64,000 nucleotides of DNA from JBCDKH01 sp964388485 (GTDB lineage Bacteria > Planctomycetota > Phycisphaerae > Tepidisphaerales > Tepidisphaeraceae). A program made the translations under genes and the position numbers. The notes beneath the pieces are model-generated. The model was not told where the DNA came from, searched no databases, and saw nothing but the letters and a program-made list of their open reading frames with translations. The stretch spans positions 1-64,000 of the forward strand of contig CAYMAS010000007.1 in assembly GCA_964388485.1 (NCBI GenBank), read 5' to 3'. This document shows positions 9,040 through 16,759 of the stretch, in pieces (the first letter of the stretch is position 1; the number at the start of each line of letters is the position of its first letter).

Positions 9040-12000
9040 GTGAACGAGCGACACGATGCATCCTCGGGCGGCGTGGAGGCGTTGGGCGATGAGGAGCTGG
9101 ATCGGCTGGCGGGGTGGCTCGATACACAGCTCGGGGTGTCGCTCGACGACGCGGGGGAGAAGGGCGACGACTCGTCGGAGGCGATGAGCTCGTTCGATCC
9201 GGATCGGTTGGAGATCGGCAGCGACTTCGAGCGGTTTCGCATCGACGGGTTGCTGGGCGAAGGGGGCATGGGCAGTGTCTACGAGGCGCAGCAGCTTCGG
9301 CCGGTGCGGCGGCGGGTCGCGCTGAAGGTTGTCAAGGCGGGCATGGACTCGCGGGCAGTGCTCCGCAGGTTCCGGACGGAACGACACGCGCTGGCGGCGA
9401 TGGACCATCCGGGCATCGCCAAGGTCTTCGAGGCCGGGCTGACGCCGGCAGGTCGGCCGTTCTTCGCGATGGAGCTGGTGCGGGGCGACGACGGGTCGCC
9501 GGGCATCGCGATCACGCGGTTCTGCGACGAGCGGCGGCTCGATCTGCGGGAACGGGTCAGGCTGATGGCGGCAGTGGGTGACGCGGTGAGTCACGCGCAC
9601 GGCCGGGGGATTTTGCACCGTGACCTCAAACCGTCGAACGTCCTGGGGGCCGTTCGCCGGGGCGAGGCGACGGCGACGCTGATCGACTTCGGCGTGGCCA
9701 AGGCGGTGCGGGGCAGCACGGCGGGAAACGCGTCGATGACGGCAATGTCGGACCTGACGACGGTCGCCACGCCAGGTGTTCGTCGGCCCGGCACGCCCGC
9801 GTACATGCCGCCGGAGCGGGCGAACGGGGCGGAGGCGGACGTGCAGTCGGACGTCTTTGCGCTGGGCGTCATCCTGGGCGAGGTGCTGGCGGGAACGTTG
9901 CCGATGGACGAGCGACCGATGCCGCCGCGGGCGTTGTCGCTCGTCGAGACGTTTGACAAGACGGATCGCGAGGCGACGGCAGAGCGACGTGAGTCGAACG
10001 CGGAGTCGTTGCGACAACGCCTCGCCGGCGAGCTCGACTGGATCTGCCGATGTGCGACGCATGCGGATCGCACGCTTCGCTACGAGTCGGCCGCCGCGAT
10101 GGGGCGTGATCTGAGGCGGTGGCTGGCGGGCGAGCCGGTCGAGGCGGGGCCGGACACGGTGTGGTATCGCGGCCGAAAGTGGGTCGCGCGGAACCGTCGG
10201 CGGGCCGTGCTGCTGGGCGTGCTGGCGTTGACGATCGCTGCCGGCCTGGTCGCCAGCGGCGTGGGTTTCGCTCGGGCGAGGCATCACGAGCAGATCGCCT
10301 CGCGCAACGAGGCCGAGGCCAAGCGACTGCTGGAGCTCATGCAGTCGACGCTGGTCGCGACGGCCGTCAATCCGCAGGGGGAAGCGACGGGTGTGCGGGC
10401 GTTGCTGGACGACCTGCGTCGCGAGGTGCGTGACGCCGATGCCGAGCCGACGCTGCTGCGGGCGGACCTGCTGACGTCGCTGGCGACGGCGTACAACGAC
10501 CTCGAAGACGGCGAATCCGCCAAGGAACTGGCACGCGAGGCGGCGGCCATCCGTCGCGACCGGCTCGGGCTCGATCATCCGCTGACGATCACGTCGCTCG
10601 ACGAGTACGCCGAGGGCCTGCATCGAAGTGGCAAGCACGAAGCGGCGCTCGACGTGCAACGAGAGCTGGTCGAGGCGACGACGCGTCTGTGGGGGCCGGA
10701 GGATGAGCGGACGCTGGCGCACCTGGTGTCGCTGACGTATCAGCAGAGCTTCGTCCACCGTCACGCGGATGTCGACGACATCGAGCATCAAGCTTCGACG
10801 AGTCCGCCGATGGAGTCGGTGCTGGAGCGGGTGCGACAGGTGCTGGGCGACGAGCACGAGGTCACGCTCTTCTCCATGCACACAGTCGCATGGGTCAAGC
10901 GGCAACAAGGTGCCGACTTCTCTAATTTCACTTTGCCGGAGTCGATCGACGCGTACCTCGCGAAGCGGCCCGACGACCCTCGATACCTGAGCGAGCGGTC
11001 GAAGCGAGCCTTCGTGGAGGCGGAAGCGCTCTACCGGGAGGTGGTCGCTGGGCGTCGCGTCGCGCGGGGTGAGACCGATTTGCACACGCTCGACTCACAG
11101 CGGAAGCATGCGGATGTGCTCGTGTTTCTCGGCCGATATGCGGAAGCGGAGCCGATCTACCGCGACACACTCGGTGAGGCGATCCCGACCCGCGGCATGG
11201 ACCACATGAGTCTCGACGCGTCGCTCCTGGGCCTTGCCGCGTGTCTGGCGGCACGCGATGCGCTGGACGAGTTCGACCCGATTCTCGAACGTCGCCAGCA
11301 GGCGATGCTCGCGACGGACGAGGTCAACAGCGGCGTCTTCCGGGTGCTGAACACGACGGCAGAGCTCTGCTTTTACGTCGGTCGCCTGGATCTGGCCGAG
11401 CCGTTGCTGCGTCGAAGCTTGGAAGTAGCAGAGGCGATTGGGACGATCGATCCGCGGGCGGTCTTGCGTCTGCGTTGGATGTTGCTGGCCGCAACCGACG
11501 GGTTCGCCGCGGCGGAGCGGGCGGTTGAAGAGGCATTTGTTGCGGCCAAGTCGGACAAGGAGCGGCAGGGCATCCTCGACCGCAAGGCGGAGTTGCTGTT
11601 GTGGCAGCTCGACTTCGAAGGGTGCTGGGCCGTCATCGAGCACCGAGCCGAGACGTACGGTGGCCAGCTCAGATTGCCGCTACCGATGCTGCAGGGCCCG
11701 ATCCTTCTGCGACGGGCGGTGGAGGAAACCGCGTTGGGCACAACGAGCGAACGCAAGTCAAGCAGAGGCGATCTCGCGAATCAGAGCTTGTTCCGGGCGA
11801 CCGCCAGCGACTGGCACAACTTGTGCGGACCCAGAAGCTCGCTAACCTCCGTGACCGCTATCAGGCTGTTCTGCTGGCGCAGCGCGGCTAGGCGGTTCTT
11901 CGGCGATGTCTTCGGCTGGTCGTTCACCGACTACGGCCCCAGCTTCGCCGCCGCCGACGCCGGCATCGACGGCTGCTTCGAGCAGGTCGAGACCTTGCCG

Positions 12001-12171
12001 CCGAAGGGGCCGGTGCTGTTTGTGCTCCATGCGGCGGACCTCGAGGCGACGCAACCGAAGATCGAGTCCGCCGGCGGCACGATCGTCCTGCCGACCTTCG
12101 ACTTCCCCGGCGGCCGGCGGTTTCACTTCAGCGACCCGTCGGGGAGTGAGCTGGCAGTTTGGAGCGAATAG
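9040..12171 (+). CDS. Ser/Thr protein kinase with TPR region, C-terminus disrupted
   Basis: The open frame is 1043 residues. Residues about 67-330 are a Hanks-type kinase with a glycine loop GEGGMGSVYEAQ (74-85), the VAIK-type lysine in VALKVVK, the catalytic loop HRDLKPSN (about 194) and DFG (about 216). One transmembrane helix lies at about 388-412, so the kinase is cytoplasmic and the rest extracytoplasmic. Residues about 430-880 contain degenerate TPR units with the usual GLDHPxT spacing signatures. After about residue 900 the composition changes abruptly. The last 94 residues are a VOC/glyoxalase fragment in the same frame. Between 11735 and 11890 another frame, ending at 11891 with LANLRDRYQAVLLAQRG, looks more natural and may be the true kinase C-terminus after a one-base shift. 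The GTG/ATG start at 9040 sits after the heptamer arrays. It probably acts with the upstream sigma factor. Confidence 0.8.
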   Translation: MNERHDASSGGVEALGDEELDRLAGWLDTQLGVSLDDAGEKGDDSSEAMSSFDPDRLEIGSDFERFRIDGLLGEGGMGSVYEAQQLRPVRRRVALKVVKAGMDSRAVLRRFRTERHALAAMDHPGIAKVFEAGLTPAGRPFFAMELVRGDDGSPGIAITRFCDERRLDLRERVRLMAAVGDAVSHAHGRGILHRDLKPSNVLGAVRRGEATATLIDFGVAKAVRGSTAGNASMTAMSDLTTVATPGVRRPGTPAYMPPERANGAEADVQSDVFALGVILGEVLAGTLPMDERPMPPRALSLVETFDKTDREATAERRESNAESLRQRLAGELDWICRCATHADRTLRYESAAAMGRDLRRWLAGEPVEAGPDTVWYRGRKWVARNRRRAVLLGVLALTIAAGLVASGVGFARARHHEQIASRNEAEAKRLLELMQSTLVATAVNPQGEATGVRALLDDLRREVRDADAEPTLLRADLLTSLATAYNDLEDGESAKELAREAAAIRRDRLGLDHPLTITSLDEYAEGLHRSGKHEAALDVQRELVEATTRLWGPEDERTLAHLVSLTYQQSFVHRHADVDDIEHQASTSPPMESVLERVRQVLGDEHEVTLFSMHTVAWVKRQQGADFSNFTLPESIDAYLAKRPDDPRYLSERSKRAFVEAEALYREVVAGRRVARGETDLHTLDSQRKHADVLVFLGRYAEAEPIYRDTLGEAIPTRGMDHMSLDASLLGLAACLAARDALDEFDPILERRQQAMLATDEVNSGVFRVLNTTAELCFYVGRLDLAEPLLRRSLEVAEAIGTIDPRAVLRLRWMLLAATDGFAAAERAVEEAFVAAKSDKERQGILDRKAELLLWQLDFEGCWAVIEHRAETYGGQLRLPLPMLQGPILLRRAVEETALGTTSERKSSRGDLANQSLFRATASDWHNLCGPRSSLTSVTAIRLFCWRSAARRFFGDVFGWSFTDYGPSFAAADAGIDGCFEQVETLPPKGPVLFVLHAADLEATQPKIESAGGTIVLPTFDFPGGRRFHFSDPSGSELAVWSE
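11884..12171 (+). pseudogene. 5'-truncated VOC (glyoxalase/bleomycin-resistance) gene fragment
   Basis: The last 95 codons of the kinase frame encode most of a VOC-family protein: ARRFFGDVFGWSFTDYGPSF, a central VLFVLHAADLEATQPKIESA and the C-terminal strand GGRRFHFSDPSGSELAVWSE. Proteins of this small family are about 115-120 residues and begin with a beta strand carrying a metal or substrate ligand. That strand, about 25 residues, is absent here. No start codon with a plausible N-terminus lies in frame; the only candidate is a GTG at 11851 inside the kinase tail. I infer a deletion that joined the kinase 3' end to this gene. An assembly error is possible. Confidence 0.7.
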
Positions 12172-12180
12172 CCTCGCCGC

Positions 12181-12645
12181 ATGCCCGCAAGCGACTACGT
12201 TCTGAGCCTTCGCCGCAAGATCGGCCGTGACTTGCTCCTGCTGCCGGGGGCGAGTGCCATGGTCTTCGACGAACAGAACCGCGTCCTGCTCCAGCGTCGC
12301 GGCGACACCGGCAAGTGGTTCGTCATCGGCGGCGGCATCGATCCGGGAGAGACCGCGGCGCAGGCGGCGGTACGGGAGGCGAAGGAGGAGACCGGCCTCG
12401 ACGTCGAGCCCGTCCGCCTCAGCGGCGTCTACACCTCCCCCGAGGTCGTCTATCCCAATGGCGACCGGTGTGTCTACGTCGTCACCGCCTTCCGCTGCCG
12501 CATCGTCGGCGGCACCTTCCACGTTGATGGCGACGAGACGCTGGACCTGAAGTGGTTCAACGTCGAAGCACTGCCGGCCATGCGACCTGACGCCGTGGCC
12601 CGCGTGAAAGACGCCGCCGCCGCTTCGGGGGAGGCCTGCTTCTAA
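12181..12645 (+). CDS. Nudix hydrolase
   Basis: A 154-residue protein with a complete Nudix box, GGIDPGETAAQAAVREAKEE followed by TGLD (about residues 51-74), which coordinates Mg2+ and hydrolyses a nucleoside diphosphate linked to another group. Upstream of the box is the usual strand SAMVFDEQNRVLLQRR, and after it the acidic strand region typical of ADP-ribose or (d)NTP-cleaving members. The substrate cannot be told from sequence. It starts 9 bp after the VOC fragment and may once have been co-transcribed with it. It converges on putA, and the two coding ends overlap by 4 bp. Confidence 0.88.
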   Translation: MPASDYVLSLRRKIGRDLLLLPGASAMVFDEQNRVLLQRRGDTGKWFVIGGGIDPGETAAQAAVREAKEETGLDVEPVRLSGVYTSPEVVYPNGDRCVYVVTAFRCRIVGGTFHVDGDETLDLKWFNVEALPAMRPDAVARVKDAAAASGEACF

Positions 12646-15600
12646 GCACCTGCCCGCAGCGACGCCGTGTCGCCACCGCCGGTTTGGCTGTCCAGGTCCG
12701 GGGCGAAGCCGCGCCGCATCGTGTTCTCGGTGACGACCCGCGGGACGACGAACTGCTTGAGGTAATCCCGGCCGCCGGCTTTACTGCCTAGGCCGGAGAG
12801 GCCGAAGCCGCCGAAGGGTTGGCGGGCGACGAGGGCGCCGGTGCAGCCGCGGTTGAGGTAGAGGTTGCCGACGCGGAACTCCCGCCGGGCGCGGTGGAGG
12901 TGCGACGGCTTTCGCGTGTAGACGCCGCCGGTGAGGCGGTGGTCGTTGGCAAGGGCGAGTTGCAGGGCGTGGTCGAAGTCGCTCGCGCGAATGACGGCGA
13001 GCACGGGCCCGAAGATCTCGTCGGTCGCGATCGACGCGTCGGGCGGGACGTCGCGGAAGATGTGCGGCGGGATGAGACGGTCACTCGTAGGGTGGGCTTC
13101 AGCCCACCTCCGGGTCGGAGTGCCATCCGGGTGGTGGGCTAAAGCCCATCCTACGGGTTCGACCAGCGTCGCCTCACGTTTCCCGCGCTCGATGTAGCTC
13201 GTGATTTTCCTGACCGCGTCGTCGTCGATCACGGGGCCGACGTCCGTCGCCGGTTCGAGCGGGTCGCCGACGAGGAGGCTCCTGGTGCTTTCGACGAGGC
13301 GGTCGACGAACGTCTCGTAGATCGACTCGACCACGATCGACCGGCTGCACGCGCTGCACTTTTGCCCCGCGAAGCCGAAGGCACTGTCACGGACCCCCAC
13401 CACCGCTTCGTCCAGATCCGCGGACGCGTCGACGATGATGGCGTTCTTGCCGCCGGTCTCACAGACGACGTGTCTCGCCAGCATGCCCTTCGGCGGGTGC
13501 TCGACGGCGGCCTTGAGAATCTCGCGACCGACGGTGGCGCTGCCGGTGAAGGCGACCTGGGCGACGTCGGGATGCCGGGCCAGAGCTGCCCCGATCGTCT
13601 CGCCTTCGCCGAGCACGAGTTGGACCACGTCTTCGGGCACACCCGCTTTGTGCAACAGTTCGACGAGCAATGCCGCGATCCCCGGCGTCTGCTCGGCCGG
13701 CTTGAGGATCGTCGGGTTCCCGCAGACGACGGCGGCCACGGTCATGCCGCAGGCGATGGCGAGCGGGAAGTTCCACGGACTGATGACGACGCACACGCCG
13801 CGTGGCTCGACACGTTCCTCGTTGTGCTCGCCGACGAAGCGACCGAGCCGTCGCGGCTGAAACAGCTCAAAGGTTTCGCGGGCGTAGAACTCGCAGAAGT
13901 CGATCGCCTCGCACACGTCGGCGTCGGCCTCTCGCCAAGATTTGCCAGATTCCTTGATGATGACCCCGGCCAGCTCATCGCGGGCTTCCCGCATCAGGCG
14001 AGCGGTTTCGACAAGGACTTGCGCCCGAGCGGCCACGGAGGTCGCTCGCCACTCCGGCAAAGCCTTCACCGCCGCGGACACATGATGATTCACATGCTCC
14101 GGTTCATCCCAAGGTTGTTCAACGGCTTCGATCGCGTGCCGCCTGAGGTGAATCGAATACAAGCCCCGTTCGAAGGACGCCTGATCCGCTGCTCTGGCCT
14201 CTGCTTCGAAGGCATCGCGTTGTCGCACGTCCGAGAAGTCACGCATTGGCTCAGTCGAAAACGGCGATCCTTCGCCCGTGATGTTCGTGGCGTCGGACCT
14301 CCGATCTTGCGCTTCAGGCGACGCAACTTGAAGGTTGGGCGGCGCAACTTGAAGGTTGGGTGACGTATCGCGAGGGTCGGGCCGCGGATCCTTTCTCGTG
14401 AGAGGCTCGATTGGACCGGCTGCCGTGTGCGAAGGTCGGACTGCCGACCGCGCAGGTCTGGCCAGCAATTCTTCCACCGACGCGTCGCTCATGAAGCCGG
14501 CCTTGAGCCACGACTCGTTGCTCGTGTTCTCCAAGAGCCGGCGAACGAGGTAGGCCATGCCGGGGACCATCTCGCCGACGGGCACGTACTCGCGAACGCG
14601 AAGGCCACGCTTGCCGGCCGCGATCTTCAGCGGGTCGGCCATGCCGTAGAGCATCTGCAGCTCGATCGCCGACGCCGGCAGGTCGTGTTCTTCCAGCGCA
14701 GCGAGGGCAACGGCGATGCTGCGAACGTTGTGCGACCCGACCGCGAGCTTGACGCCGCCCGGTAGGGTGGGCTTCAGCCCACCGTCGGCCGCCGGTCGAC
14801 CGCCGTTCAGATGGTGGGCTAAAGCCCACCCTAGGGGATTCGGCGTCGACGCGATAAACAGGCGCGTCATCCGTTCGAAGCAGGCGTCCGTCTCCGCCTT
14901 CGTCGCCCACACCGGTTGCGGCCAACCCATCTGCTCGGCGTGGATCGTCTCGTAGTCCCAGTACGCCCCCTTCACCAGCCGAACCGTCACGACGCGGCCG
15001 GTCCGCTGCGACCACTCGATGACGTTCTTCGCATCCGCATCGCCGGATCGCAGATACGCCTGCATCGCGAGGCCGAGGTGGGGGGCGTCGAAGTCGACCG
15101 TCTCACAGCATCGCTTGAAGAGCTCGATCGTCAGGTCCTTCGTCGCGAAGGACTCCATGTCGAAGTTGATGAAGACGTTGTTCCGCTTCGCCGCCTCAAG
15201 GATCGGGATGATCCGCACCATCGCCGCGTCGATGCAGGCGTCGAAGGCGATCGGGTCGAAGCGGGCGACGAGGCTGCTGCACTTGATCGAGACGTTCGTC
15301 CGCGGGATCGGGCCGAGGTGGTCGTGGTCCTGTAGGGTGGGCCCGGGCCCACCGTCTGACTCCGGATGGTGGGCTGAAGCCCACCCTACGGGCGGCCACG
15401 CGTTGACCCACGTCGGCAGGTTCTCGACGAGATCGAGGTACTTCCGCTGATACGCGTCGGCCTCGGCGTCGCTGATGCACGCCTCGCCCAGCAGGTCGAC
15501 GCTGAAGCACAACCCTTTGTCCCACATCCGCCGCAGCTTGTCCTTCGCGTCGGCGGCGTCCGTGCCGGCGATGAACTTCTCGGCCATGCCCGTGATCTGG

Positions 15601-15980
15601 CCCGCCATCGTCTTGGCGACGGTCCCCTTCATCGCACCGCCGGCCTTGAGCCCCGCCCGCATCCCCGGCGGCGGCTTGACGCCCGGCTGGCTCATGAAGT
15701 CGGCCAAATGCTCGTAGATCTCGTCCGGCGTCTTGAAGTTCGGGAAGGCGTCGACGAATCGAAAGAGCTGGACCTTGAAGGCCTCGTCCTTCATCGACCA
15801 GTCCATCAACTTGTCGTTCCAAAACCGCCGCGACAGCAGGCCGTCCTGATTCGCCCGGGCGTCGGCGAGGAACTCACGGCCGATGTCGAAGACGCGTTGC
15901 TCGAATGTGTCGTCGAAGATTCGAGGGTCGGTAGCGGTTGAACCGTTCCGGCCGAACAGCGTCGCGAGGAGGCCGGCCAT
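12642..15980 (-). CDS. putA: Bifunctional proline dehydrogenase / P5C dehydrogenase (PutA)
   Basis: A 1112-residue enzyme that oxidises proline to glutamate in two steps. Residues about 170-510 form the FAD-dependent proline dehydrogenase barrel (NVSIKCSSL, RLVKGAYWDYE, LYGMADPL, YVPVGEMVPGMAYL). Residues about 590-1085 form the NAD-dependent aldehyde dehydrogenase, with the conserved Glu in VCETGGKN (about 840) and catalytic Cys in GFAGQKCSACSR (about 871). There is no N-terminal ribbon-helix-helix domain, so it should not be a transcriptional autoregulator. Three copies of a palindromic repeat are inserted in frame at residues about 198-216, 382-406 and 942-964, and a duplicated NLQVA linker lies near residue 540-552. 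All lie outside the catalytic motifs, so the enzyme is probably active. The length is about 60 residues above what the two domains need. Confidence 0.93.
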   Translation of the reverse strand: MAGLLATLFGRNGSTATDPRIFDDTFEQRVFDIGREFLADARANQDGLLSRRFWNDKLMDWSMKDEAFKVQLFRFVDAFPNFKTPDEIYEHLADFMSQPGVKPPPGMRAGLKAGGAMKGTVAKTMAGQITGMAEKFIAGTDAADAKDKLRRMWDKGLCFSVDLLGEACISDAEADAYQRKYLDLVENLPTWVNAWPPVGWASAHHPESDGGPGPTLQDHDHLGPIPRTNVSIKCSSLVARFDPIAFDACIDAAMVRIIPILEAAKRNNVFINFDMESFATKDLTIELFKRCCETVDFDAPHLGLAMQAYLRSGDADAKNVIEWSQRTGRVVTVRLVKGAYWDYETIHAEQMGWPQPVWATKAETDACFERMTRLFIASTPNPLGWALAHHLNGGRPAADGGLKPTLPGGVKLAVGSHNVRSIAVALAALEEHDLPASAIELQMLYGMADPLKIAAGKRGLRVREYVPVGEMVPGMAYLVRRLLENTSNESWLKAGFMSDASVEELLARPARSAVRPSHTAAGPIEPLTRKDPRPDPRDTSPNLQVAPPNLQVASPEAQDRRSDATNITGEGSPFSTEPMRDFSDVRQRDAFEAEARAADQASFERGLYSIHLRRHAIEAVEQPWDEPEHVNHHVSAAVKALPEWRATSVAARAQVLVETARLMREARDELAGVIIKESGKSWREADADVCEAIDFCEFYARETFELFQPRRLGRFVGEHNEERVEPRGVCVVISPWNFPLAIACGMTVAAVVCGNPTILKPAEQTPGIAALLVELLHKAGVPEDVVQLVLGEGETIGAALARHPDVAQVAFTGSATVGREILKAAVEHPPKGMLARHVVCETGGKNAIIVDASADLDEAVVGVRDSAFGFAGQKCSACSRSIVVESIYETFVDRLVESTRSLLVGDPLEPATDVGPVIDDDAVRKITSYIERGKREATLVEPVGWALAHHPDGTPTRRWAEAHPTSDRLIPPHIFRDVPPDASIATDEIFGPVLAVIRASDFDHALQLALANDHRLTGGVYTRKPSHLHRARREFRVGNLYLNRGCTGALVARQPFGGFGLSGLGSKAGGRDYLKQFVVPRVVTENTMRRGFAPDLDSQTGGGDTASLRAGA
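13087..13154 (-). repeat. Palindromic element copy 1, in frame inside putA
   Basis: The two outer arms (gtagggtgggcttcagccca and its near complement ending catcctac) pair, and each arm is itself a small hairpin around gggcttcagccc or gggctaaagccc. On the putA strand it reads VGWALAHHP...RRWAEAHPT, with no stop codon. It sits between the P5C dehydrogenase segment EATLVEP and LIPPHIFRDV. Confidence 0.92.
14323..14364 (-). repeat. Two 21-bp direct repeats in the PutA linker
   Basis: The units gcaacttgaaggttgggcgg at 14323 and gcaacttgaaggttgggtga at 14344 have a 21-bp period. On the putA strand they encode PNLQVAPPNLQVAS, in the linker between the proline dehydrogenase and P5C dehydrogenase domains. 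The repeat is unrelated to the palindromic elements. Confidence 0.85.
14762..14834 (-). repeat. Palindromic element copy 2, in frame inside putA
   Basis: This copy has the same arms as copy 1 with a longer centre (73 bp). On the putA strand it reads LGWALAHH...DGGLKPTLP. Its second arm is read in a different frame from that of copy 1 because the centre length differs. It lies just before the proline dehydrogenase segment KLAVGSHNVRS. Confidence 0.92.
15332..15389 (-). repeat. Palindromic element copy 3, in frame inside putA
   Basis: A 58-bp copy with a compact centre and the left arm altered to gtgggcccgggcccac. On the putA strand it reads VGWASAHHPESDGGPGPTLQ. It precedes the segment DHLGPIPRTNVSIK of the proline dehydrogenase domain. 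Confidence 0.9.
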
Positions 15981-16004
15981 CTCGAATGCTACGCCGATGT
16001 CACG

Positions 16005-16748
16005 TCATCCAGCATCCGCTAGTCGTTGAACGAACACGACATGACCGTCCGTCGCACAACCCGCCTCGACCGCCGCGGCGAGTTTTGGCAGGTCGCCGGC
16101 GAGCAGGGCGGCGGGGTCGAGCCAGAGGCCGGGGAAGACGCGGCTCTTGAAGAGGCCGTCCTCCGGCTGCTGAGCCACGAATCGGCCGCCTTCGAGCGTC
16201 ATCCACCGGACTTCGGCCGGTTCCTGCTCGGTGAGGACGACGATGTACTCCCGCACGCCGTTGCGTTGATACGCCCGGAGCTTGGCGTTGAGGTCAATGC
16301 TCGCCGTCGACGCCGCCACCTCGCCGACGAGCTCGGGCGCGTTGGCGACATACTGCTTCTTGCCCTGTTTGATCAAACGTGTCTGGCCGCCACGCCTTTC
16401 GTGGATGCCGAGCAACACGTCCGGCTGAGGCTCGTTGTCGAGGTCGACGAAGATCGAACCGTCCGTGCCGTAGACGAGGCCGGGCGTCTTCATGCGGTAG
16501 GAATAGATCCAACCGATCAAGTCCGCGTGAGGGGCCGAGTGCTTGTCGATGCTGACGGGGCATGGCATGCCGCTGCTATAAAGATAGACGATTCCTTCGA
16601 TCAATTCGGCACGAGTGCTCTCGCCCATCGCCTCGTAGCGGCGGTGGAACTCCTCGCGACTGAGGTGATCGCCATTCTGCAACTCCGGCACGAACGGCTC
16701 GTCATGCGGTATTGCCGATGGCTTGTCGAGTAGCTCGGTCATGGCCAC
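16005..16748 (-). CDS. Uma2-family (DUF820) PD-(D/E)XK nuclease-like protein
   Basis: A 247-residue protein with the Uma2 pattern: ELIEGIVYLYS (entry strands), a variable loop with a His, SIFVDLDNEPQPDVLL (the acidic strand pair expected to hold the PD...D residues), PELVGEVAASTASIDLNAKL and YQRNGVREYIVVL, in which the usual (E/D)xK position is the E of GEVAASTAS. Uma2 proteins are very numerous in planctomycetes and cyanobacteria, and their substrate is unknown. The C-terminal 60 residues are less conserved. It lies between galE and putA on the same strand, 11 bp from galE and 24 bp from putA, so co-transcription is likely although a shared role is not obvious. Confidence 0.8.
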   Translation of the reverse strand: MAMTELLDKPSAIPHDEPFVPELQNGDHLSREEFHRRYEAMGESTRAELIEGIVYLYSSGMPCPVSIDKHSAPHADLIGWIYSYRMKTPGLVYGTDGSIFVDLDNEPQPDVLLGIHERRGGQTRLIKQGKKQYVANAPELVGEVAASTASIDLNAKLRAYQRNGVREYIVVLTEQEPAEVRWMTLEGGRFVAQQPEDGLFKSRVFPGLWLDPAALLAGDLPKLAAAVEAGCATDGHVVFVQRLADAG

Positions 16749-16759
16749 ATCTTACACGA

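Noticed and set aside
8858..9092. Small open frames across the heptamer arrays
   Set aside because: They consist of 7-residue repeats produced by the DNA repeats on either strand and lack conserved flanks.
8494..11085. An 863-codon open frame on the minus strand across the sigma factor and kinase genes
   Set aside because: It is antisense to two genes with clear domains, includes the heptamer arrays as low-complexity peptide, and has Arg/His/Pro composition typical of a shadow frame in GC-rich DNA.
13362..14363. A 333-codon plus-strand frame inside putA
   Set aside because: It is antisense to the P5C dehydrogenase active-site region, and its end is the duplicated linker in the other orientation.
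12642..15980. putA as a disrupted pseudogene because of the insertions
   Set aside because: All three elements and the linker repeat keep the frame, and the FAD, Glu and Cys motifs are intact.
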